Both the position numbers and the translations under genes were made by a program. The notes beneath the pieces are model-generated. The model did not search any database. It had not been told where the DNA came from and worked only from the letters and a program-made list of their open reading frames with translations. A stretch of DNA of 64,000 nt from JAZKAR01 sp040389065 (GTDB lineage Bacteria; Pseudomonadota; Gammaproteobacteria; Burkholderiales; Casimicrobiaceae): NCBI GenBank assembly GCA_040389065.1, contig JAZKAR010000014.1, positions 50,281 to 114,280 of the forward strand, in the 5' to 3' direction. Of the stretch, positions 57,799 to 64,000 are shown one piece after another. Each line of letters starts with the position of its first letter. The stretch's first letter is position 1.

Positions 57799-59292
57799 TT
57801 ATTCTATTAATAATTCCCAATAACCACCTTTATCTGATCCATTGCGTTGCAGCAAGTGCTGTTCCTGTAACTTTTTTAAATTACGCTCAATACTTCGAGA
57901 GCTTATATTAATTTCTTCTGCTAACTCAGCAATGGTAATAAATTTGTTTTTACGAATAGCAGCTAAGATTTTCTCCGACGTTTCTCCGACATTTCTCCGA
58001 CGTTTCTCCGACGGTTTTTCAGCAGAAATGGGTAGATTAACTTCGCTAAACCATGTCATCGTTAATTTGGTATGGTCATAAGGCTCAAAAGAATCCATTA
58101 ATTCCATTGTGCCGTCACTTTGTTCTAAGCTTTGTCGAATTTTCGGTAATCCTGAACCCGCACGCTCACCTAAATTAATCATTAGAAACATTTGATGCAA
58201 TGTTCTATTGCGACAGTCGCTCTCGCCCCCTTGCAAGGCTTGTTCAGCAGGTACACGTAAAGTACCAGGATTGCGAAATACAAAGCTGGAAGGCTGCTTG
58301 ATGACTTGTACAGAGGCTCGATCTGTATAGTCCGCATGCACTAGTGTATTAACTAGGGCTTCTCGTAAGGCACGATGAATAGGTGTATCATCTTGGCGAA
58401 AATTTCCTTGTAGCACAAAAGGAATTTTTAAGTCCGCTACTAATTTTCGTGAGACTTTTAAGAAAAAATCAAATAAGTTACCCGACCATGTGCCATCAGG
58501 TACAACGCGATCAAGCCAGCGTGTATTAGAGTGCTTATCTTCTGGTAATTCTTGATAATCTAAAAAATAAAGCGGTAGCGTATCGATAATGGCCGTCCAT
58601 TGGCCAAACATCAATAGACCTGCCAATGTAAGTCCTTCTTGTTCGTTATTGCGATCTTTCTTCCACCCCCCGATTGAGCGCAGAAAAGATTGATCATCTA
58701 AAGTAAGCCAAGGATGATCGGGTTTGTGACTGGCTAAAATGTTACGATAATTATGCAAACTTTCTAAATGCAGATCGTTTAGTCCATATCCCTTTAAAAT
58801 ACGGGTATCGTGGCTGTCTTCAATCTGTTCAGCCAGCATACGCTTTACTGTATCTTCATCACAATGTCTATCACCTTCATGCAAGCGCCGGTAACAATTC
58901 CCAAGAGGTTGGCCATTTAAGTAAACAGGTTTTTGTTTGCGCGATGCCGCAGGTATACGGATGGCTAAAATGGTTTTTCCATCTAGATCTAACGTTTCAA
59001 CATCCCTGTCAGTAAGAAGATTAATGCTTACTTTCGCGCGATTGTTTAAAGTATTGAATAAATCAGTACGAACTTTTTCGCTATCTTTTATACCTTCTAT
59101 CGTAAACAACCGTGATTTTTCGCGGATACCTAAGAGTACCCATCCTCCATGCGTATTCGCCATCGCTGAATAGGTAGGCCAGAAGTCCTTGGGTAATTCT
59201 CCTTGCCCATCTTTTCCTTGGGCTAGCTTGCACTCAAGCTCAACTGACTCAGCCAGCAAGATCAAATCGTCTCGCGTGCGTAAATCAACCAT
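57799..59292 (-). CDS. AlbA_2/Schlafen-type DNA-binding protein with GHKL-like and wHTH domains
   Basis: 497 residues. Residues about 10-150 match the AlbA_2 (Schlafen-like) domain: ESVELECKLAQGKDG, AMANTHGGWVLLGIRE. Residues about 250-400 match the RecG-like C-terminal/HATPase_c_4 module (HRALREALVNTLVHADY, FVFRNPG, NLGERAGSGLPKI). A winged helix ends it (ITIAELAEEINISSRSIERNLKKLQEQHLLQRNG). Proteins of this build are transcription regulators or defence-linked. Four 11-bp tandem repeats encode the linker before the wHTH. Confidence 0.82.
   Translation of the reverse strand: MVDLRTRDDLILLAESVELECKLAQGKDGQGELPKDFWPTYSAMANTHGGWVLLGIREKSRLFTIEGIKDSEKVRTDLFNTLNNRAKVSINLLTDRDVETLDLDGKTILAIRIPAASRKQKPVYLNGQPLGNCYRRLHEGDRHCDEDTVKRMLAEQIEDSHDTRILKGYGLNDLHLESLHNYRNILASHKPDHPWLTLDDQSFLRSIGGWKKDRNNEQEGLTLAGLLMFGQWTAIIDTLPLYFLDYQELPEDKHSNTRWLDRVVPDGTWSGNLFDFFLKVSRKLVADLKIPFVLQGNFRQDDTPIHRALREALVNTLVHADYTDRASVQVIKQPSSFVFRNPGTLRVPAEQALQGGESDCRNRTLHQMFLMINLGERAGSGLPKIRQSLEQSDGTMELMDSFEPYDHTKLTMTWFSEVNLPISAEKPSEKRRRNVGETSEKILAAIRKNKFITIAELAEEINISSRSIERNLKKLQEQHLLQRNGSDKGGYWELLIE
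57970..58013. repeat. Four 11-bp tandem repeats inside the AlbA_2 gene
   Basis: TTTCTCCGACG repeated four times (one unit has a final A) at 57970, 57981, 57992 and 58003. As 11 is not a multiple of three, gain or loss of one unit shifts the frame and removes the C-terminal wHTH domain. Confidence 0.8.
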
Positions 59293-59648
59293 AGGACTCC
59301 TTAATCAATAGGGGTACAAATTAAACAAAATAAGTATTTAAACCTATTAAATTTTTTTTGTATTAATACGATAAAAACAGTCGGTAAAACAAGATTTTCT
59401 CTTTTTTTGATCATTCTCTACTATTATCGCTTATATCTAAAATAAAGTGATAATGTTTGATTTACTTCAAGATGAGAAAAAAGCGATAGAGCCTCTATTT
59501 TCGCATAAGATCGAATGTTTTTGAATTTTTCAAACATAAAAAATTTTCCAAAAAACTATTTTTTTCGATTTTTGGAAAAAATACTTGAAAAAGTAAAAAA
59601 ATGCCGTTAAAGTAGAATTAAGGATAAATCCAAAGAAAAGGCTATTGC
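59293..59648 (+). promoter_or_regulatory. Regulatory region of parAB
   Basis: AT-rich, no gene. It contains a perfect inverted repeat TTTTCCAAAAA (59544-59554) / TTTTTGGAAAA (59569-59579) about 70 bp before the parA start, a likely ParA/ParB autoregulation site or centromere part. Confidence 0.5.
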
Positions 59649-60743
59649 GTGTCTGAACCAAGTACTATTTCTCCTGAAACACCATCTTATATACGTTGCC
59701 CTCAATTTCGCTCTAAGCTCGTCTTAGATCAGTTGTTAGGGCCAACTGTTACGAATTATCAGCTTAAAAAAATTACAAATAAAGGTTCAGGGGATGGTGC
59801 GCGTCATTTTTATACACCGATAGATATAAGAGAAGCTAAGTTTGCACTCTATAACATAGACCCTGCTAAGCAGCCTCTACAACGCCCTCCTATTATCTAT
59901 ACCCGTATGGCTAAGGGAGGAACTGGAAAATCTACTGTGTCAGGGAATGTCGCTTCAGCGTTGGCGATGTTAGGTTACAAAGTTCTTGCCATCGATGGTG
60001 ATCCTCAAGCGTCTTTGACCAATATGTTAGGGATAGATACTTCACAAGATGAGATTACCCATATTGGTGATCTGATGGTTAAATCAGAAACTGAAAAAAC
60101 GCCTGTCGATTTTTCTGCTTCTATTAAGCATATTTATCCTGATGGAATGTTGGATCTCATTCCTGCTGATATTACATTGACGCAGACAGATGCATGGTTG
60201 ATGACGCGTATGGTGCGCGATACTATCTTTGAAAGATTGATCAGTAATAATTTGAATTTCTTTGGGCAATACGATGTCATTGTGATTGATAGCGCGCCTG
60301 GAACTACGTTACTGTCCTATAATTTTATGGCGGCCTGTGAGACCGTTCTTGCAGTTGTTTGGCTAGATCGTGAGTCGCTAAAGGCGATTAATCTTTTGAT
60401 GAGTAATGTTGAAGAAATTAATCGTTCTATTCCTGGAAAAAATTTGGATATTGAGATTATTGCGAATGGGTTTCATCCTTCTTATAAGCATTGTAAGGAA
60501 GCATTATCTATCCTTGCAGCGACGTATCCAGGGGCTGTAAACGAGAATGTGATTCCTCACAATACAGGGTTTTCGCGACAACAATCTCTTTTAGCAGAAG
60601 ATTCAAAAGGTCCGCTTGTTGAACAAGATCCTTTTTCTGCAGCTGCTAAATCAATGTTTGATTTAGCGAAGGGATTGCTAGGGCGCTATCATATTACGCT
60701 TGCAGGATGGGATGAAAGTGTTATGCCCATTACTCGAAAATAA
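59649..60743 (+). CDS. parA: ParA partition ATPase
   Basis: 364 residues from GTG at 59649. An N-terminal domain (about 1-80) should bind the operator. Deviant Walker A AKGGTGKST (about 88-96), then VLAIDGDPQASLTNMLG and VIVIDSAPGT. This is a type Ia ParA with regulator domain. It moves plasmid copies with ParB bound to parS. parB follows after 17 bp. Confidence 0.93.
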   Translation: MSEPSTISPETPSYIRCPQFRSKLVLDQLLGPTVTNYQLKKITNKGSGDGARHFYTPIDIREAKFALYNIDPAKQPLQRPPIIYTRMAKGGTGKSTVSGNVASALAMLGYKVLAIDGDPQASLTNMLGIDTSQDEITHIGDLMVKSETEKTPVDFSASIKHIYPDGMLDLIPADITLTQTDAWLMTRMVRDTIFERLISNNLNFFGQYDVIVIDSAPGTTLLSYNFMAACETVLAVVWLDRESLKAINLLMSNVEEINRSIPGKNLDIEIIANGFHPSYKHCKEALSILAATYPGAVNENVIPHNTGFSRQQSLLAEDSKGPLVEQDPFSAAAKSMFDLAKGLLGRYHITLAGWDESVMPITRK

Positions 60744-60760
60744 CTCCTTAAGGATATTTC

Positions 60761-61693
60761 ATGAAGCTCAGCGGCCTTCTAGATTCTGGCAAGCTTCCTA
60801 AAGCAGATAGCGCGGTCGTTGAGCGCATGCCTCAGTTATTACCTAAGCGCTCTAAAATAGCTGATGAGCCTATAGTGCAGCCTATTGAGGCTTCAGAGCA
60901 GGTGCCAGAAGGTGGATTTTCTGAAGTTTCAGTGGATTTGATCGATGTTTCGCCTTATCAACCACGTTTGAATATCGATGAGGAAGCATTGCAACGGCTG
61001 GCAGATTCTATTGCTGCAGGGACGTTAAGTGATCCTATTACTGTGCGACGTAAAGAAAATGGTCGCTATGAGCTGATTGCAGGCGAAAGACGCTGGAGAG
61101 CGCATTTACTTTTGAATCTTTCTACGATTCCATACATTCTGAAAGACCTCGATGATCGTCAAACGGCTCTTCTAGCCTTAGCTACGAATACTGCCCGTAA
61201 AGATTTAAGTGATTATGAGCTGGGTAAATCATTTAAACGATTGTTAGATGAAAAGTTTGTTAAAAATGTTGCTGAGCTTGTCAGAACAGTGGGTTTATCC
61301 CGCCCTCAAGTAGATCGATGTTTAGATTTTTTTAAATTGCCTCCTCAAGTCATCGAGTTTTTAGAGTCTAAACCTACGCTTTTTGGAGCTAATTGTGCGG
61401 AGATATTCGCTGGCTTCGTTGAAAAAGGCTATATAGACCTTGTTATTCAAGCGGCACAAATGATTTATGAGCGTGGTATGCAGGAACAACAGGCTATCAC
61501 GTGGTTAAAAGGGGCAGCGACGAGTAGTCGTAGACGTGCAGCATCTCGTGATCATGTAGAACTTTTAGTTGGAAATCGTCCTGTTGCTGAGGCACGCGTT
61601 GAAAAAACTAAGCTAATTATTAGTTGTGCAAAGGGTACTAAACCCTCGGAGCTTTTAGAAAAAATTCGATTAGCGTTAGAAAGTGCTGAATAA
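60761..61693 (+). CDS. parB: ParB partition protein
   Basis: 310 residues. The ParB/Sulfiredoxin-like CTP-binding domain is at about 55-150 (VSPYQPRLNIDEEALQRLADSI, YELIAGERRWRAH), the HTH at about 160-220 (VAELVRTVGLSRPQVDRCL), and a C-terminal dimer part. It binds parS, not located here with certainty. RBS AAGGATATTTC lies before the ATG. Confidence 0.93.
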   Translation: MKLSGLLDSGKLPKADSAVVERMPQLLPKRSKIADEPIVQPIEASEQVPEGGFSEVSVDLIDVSPYQPRLNIDEEALQRLADSIAAGTLSDPITVRRKENGRYELIAGERRWRAHLLLNLSTIPYILKDLDDRQTALLALATNTARKDLSDYELGKSFKRLLDEKFVKNVAELVRTVGLSRPQVDRCLDFFKLPPQVIEFLESKPTLFGANCAEIFAGFVEKGYIDLVIQAAQMIYERGMQEQQAITWLKGAATSSRRRAASRDHVELLVGNRPVAEARVEKTKLIISCAKGTKPSELLEKIRLALESAE

Positions 61694-61780
61694 ACCATGA
61701 AAAAAAACGCTAAATACACAATATTTTCATTTGAATTCATTAGGTTAAATGAAAATTACCTAGTAGGTAATTTTTAGAAA

Positions 61781-63106
61781 ATGGCAAAGCGCCCTTCTAA
61801 TTTATTATCGATTGATGACTTGCCTCTATTTGAAGGTAAAGAAACTGACCCTATAGAACTTAGAAAAGCGCATGAGGCTATTTTTCTTAAGCCCACTCAA
61901 GGAAGCCGCCTTTCATTTGTAATGAGGAAAGCTTATAACGTTCTTTTGAAAAATGCCCAGGAAATGGGGATTGATAAAGAAGAATACCGAATATCAGTTA
62001 CTGACATGATTAATCATCTTGAATATGATTCTCATGATTATGAGTTACTAAAAAATTATTTAAGAAAACTTCAAGGTACTCAAGTTGAATGGGATACATT
62101 AGGCGATGATGGTAAACCAGATTGGGGAGTAACTACTTTACTTTCTCGAATTGGTATCAAAGCTGGCATGATTACCTACACATTTGAAAGTAAAATTAAA
62201 TCTAATTTACTTGATCCTAAGTTTTACTCACGTATTGATCTACGCTTACAAAATCAATTTAGAAGTTCATTTTCTTTGATTTTATATGAAACCTGTGGAC
62301 GCTATTCTACTAATCCTAGTGGAGTAACTGCGCGCTTACATTGGACGAAATGGCGTTCTTTATTATGCGGAGAAGAAACGAAGCTTTACGATGAGTTTAA
62401 ATACTTTAATGCTCGGGTTTTAAAAAAAGCGATTACGGAAGTGAATTTAGTCAGTGATATTGAGGTTGAACCCATTGTGACTAAAGAAGGTCGCCAAGTA
62501 ACGGATCTTCAGTTTAAAGTGAAAAGAAAAAAACAAGAAGCTGCTAAGCTAAATGCCCTTAATGAGTCAAATTCCGAATGCTATAAAAAAATGTTGGCCT
62601 TAGGCTTAAATGAAAAACAGGCTAAGGAAACCCTAACAAAATATGAAGAGTCTCTGATCATTTCTACTTTAGAGATGATCGAAAAGCGGCGAGGTAATAG
62701 TGGGATGTCCGAAGTGAAGAGTATTCCTGCCTATTTTCTGCATGCCCTTGAAAAAGGATATGCACCTGCTTTAAGTGGTAGTTCTAAAGTAAGCCCTAAT
62801 AAAAAAGATGATGTTAAATCGGGGCTAGATAAAATTCGTAATGAATTTATTAATCATCAATCCAAAGAAAGTAGAAATCAGTTTTTACAATTGGATGAAA
62901 CGCTACAACAAGAAGAGCTAAATAGCTTCTTATCAGAAAATCCTGATATGGCTAAAATGTTTAAAGCTAAAGGACTTGATCATAAGCCTTTATTTTCTGC
63001 GCTTGTTGGTTGGTACGGAAAAAAGATTTTTGGTGAACCTACTGATAGCGATATTCTTAATTTTGCACTCCAAAATGGTTTTATCTCGACTGCCTTAATT
63101 AGCTAA
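61781..63106 (+). CDS. rep: Plasmid replication initiator (Rep_3/RepB-type)
   Basis: 441 residues. Two winged-helix units: RLSFVMRKAYNVLLKNAQEMG...YRISVTDMINHLEYDS, and LYETCGRYSTNPSGVTARLHWTKWRSLL...FNARVLKKAITEVN...ITDIEVEPI-type. This is the RepB/RepE fold that binds iterons. The C-terminal 200 residues are extra helices. The start follows a 87-bp gap with no strong RBS. Iterons lie downstream at 63481-63771. Confidence 0.9.
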   Translation: MAKRPSNLLSIDDLPLFEGKETDPIELRKAHEAIFLKPTQGSRLSFVMRKAYNVLLKNAQEMGIDKEEYRISVTDMINHLEYDSHDYELLKNYLRKLQGTQVEWDTLGDDGKPDWGVTTLLSRIGIKAGMITYTFESKIKSNLLDPKFYSRIDLRLQNQFRSSFSLILYETCGRYSTNPSGVTARLHWTKWRSLLCGEETKLYDEFKYFNARVLKKAITEVNLVSDIEVEPIVTKEGRQVTDLQFKVKRKKQEAAKLNALNESNSECYKKMLALGLNEKQAKETLTKYEESLIISTLEMIEKRRGNSGMSEVKSIPAYFLHALEKGYAPALSGSSKVSPNKKDDVKSGLDKIRNEFINHQSKESRNQFLQLDETLQQEELNSFLSENPDMAKMFKAKGLDHKPLFSALVGWYGKKIFGEPTDSDILNFALQNGFISTALIS

Positions 63107-63207
63107 ATTTTAACGTTAGCTACTCTAAAAGCTCTTCTTATTTATCTTATATTTAGCATGAATAACGTCTTTGACATTCATAAGTGACTCTCTACAGGGT
63201 GCTAAGT

Positions 63208-63243
63208 GACTACTGACCTTACTTAAGGTCACTTAATGTAGTC
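63208..63243. repeat. Hairpin downstream of rep
   Basis: GACTAC (63208-63213) pairs with GTAGTC (63238-63243), and inside is a perfect palindrome GACCTT-ACTT-AAGGTC (63215-63230). It contains iteron half-sites (GGTCACTTA) facing each other. It may be a terminator or a Rep-dimer operator. Confidence 0.5.
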
Positions 63244-63480
63244 AGTAGAAAAGGTATTAAGGCCCTATTAATGAATTGTTAAGGGGGTAAGTAACTCTAT
63301 AAAGGGGGAGGGATTTATAGGGTTATGCATACATTAAGATGGTAGGTATGCTCTATAAACCATTGTTTAATATTATTTTCATTCAATACGGTTTATCAGC
63401 TGTGAGTAATGGCTAAACCACTTTTTAGTTATCACATTTAGGCAGTGCTATGAATTGCTGGCAGTATGATGATGTTTAAA

Positions 63481-63771
63481 AGCCCTGTAAAAGGTCACTT
63501 ATGAATACTTTTCCTGTAAATAGTCACTTATTTTGAGAACGTTCTTATATATATACGAAAAAATAGATGATATTGAAAGGAAATTTAGTGAAAACTTAAT
63601 TTATTAGGAGATAGGGGAGGTTATAAAAAGGTTTTCCTGTAAAAGGTCACTTTTAAAGTGAGTTTTTCCTGTATCCAGTCACCTATTTTCCTGTAAATAG
63701 TCACCTTGTTCCTGTATCCAGTCACCTGAGTTCCTGTATATGGTTACTTTAGTTCCTGTATCCAGTCACTT
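63481..63771 (+). repeat. oriV: Origin iterons (eight copies)
   Basis: Consensus TTCCTGTAtccAGTCACTT, about 20-22 bp. Copies start near 63481, 63509, 63632, 63663, 63685, 63708, 63728 and 63751; the last five are in tandem at about 22-bp spacing. Two sub-types occur in the middle (ATCCAG and AAATAG/AAAAGG). With the Rep_3-type protein next to them, this is the likely oriV. Confidence 0.8.
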
Positions 63772-63927
63772 ATCTCGCCTGGAGAGCGTATGAATAAAGG
63801 GGTTGAGCTTGCTTAATGTTTTAAAGGTTTTAAGTGTTATTTTAATATTCTCAAGGAGGAGAGAAAAATATCTATAAGTGATCGGCCTATGGCCTCACTA
63901 TAAAAGATTAACTAAACCCTTATCGAC

Positions 63928-64000
63928 GCCCCCAAAGGGGGCCAAACCGCCGCAAAAGCGGCTTTAAGACCCCCTTACTTCGCGGGGGCATGCTGCCCCC
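63928..64000. repeat. GC-rich hairpin cluster at the window end
   Basis: GCCCCC-AAA-GGGGGC (63928-63942), GCCGC-AAAA-GCGGC (63949-63962) and a third CCCCC/GGGGG stem. On the reverse strand it reads TTAAAGCCGC, like clusters A (1923) and B (13632), so it is a third, inverted member of that family. It may continue beyond the window. Confidence 0.5.

Overview
The window looks like a large part of a conjugative plasmid from a low-GC gammaproteobacterium. It has an iteron replicon (Rep_3/RepB-type initiator with repeats downstream), parA/parB, an IncP-like relaxosome (traK, traL, traM, oriT, traJ-like gene, MOBP-type relaxase) and a full P-type (VirB/VirD4) type IV secretion system. No rRNA, tRNA or core chromosomal genes were seen. 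The host genus cannot be fixed from the sequence; the AT-rich composition and protein families would fit Legionellales or Piscirickettsiaceae-like hosts, but that is inference.

Layout. 1-18.2 kb is the leading region, the side that should enter a recipient first given the IncP-type nic near 18193/18194. It carries two ArdC-family loci, each behind a long structured leader and followed by a hairpin cluster, plus an IHF-beta-like protein, a WGR protein, a HEPN/MNT toxin-antitoxin pair with an unusual operator-promoter, an XRE regulator, secreted proteins and lipoproteins, and then traM-traL-traK. 17.94-18.24 kb is oriT with about 18 phased TTCAAC repeats. 18.2-19.9 kb holds the traJ-like gene and the relaxase. 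20.0-33.5 kb is a defence island: a helicase with a possible C-terminal nuclease, an RT-nitrilase gene of the DRT1/UG1 type behind an HsdS remnant, and a complete type I restriction-modification operon (hsdM-hsdS-hsdR). 33.6-46.6 kb is an LPD7-type protein, the VirD4 coupling protein and virB11 to virB1 plus a TrbM-like gene, all on the minus strand.

47.6-57.0 kb is an integron-type gene-cassette array (about 14 cassettes, all ORFs on the minus strand, attC-like sites between them) with no integrase in the window. Eight cassette junctions contain a conserved element of about 140-150 bp (seven full copies, one truncated) exactly at the attC G/TT crossover core. The element has imperfect inverted ends, a conserved promoter-like block and a terminator-like hairpin, and it sits upstream of groups of one to three cassettes. 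The attC halves next to it differ from copy to copy while the element is conserved, so it appears to have entered attC sites repeatedly. This is the best candidate for an undescribed system here. The array is flanked by an intact gene (46891) and a degenerate copy of it (57426).

57.8-59.3 kb is an AlbA_2/Schlafen-type regulator with an 11-bp tandem repeat inside the gene. 59.6-64 kb is parA, parB, rep and the iteron region.

The parts fit together as a self-transmissible plasmid. Transfer uses TraI-like relaxase, VirD4 and VirB. Establishment probably uses ArdC-like proteins made from the incoming strand: their template strand is the predicted transferred strand, and their leaders fold into paired structures conserved by compensatory changes. 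Cargo is defence genes and cassettes.
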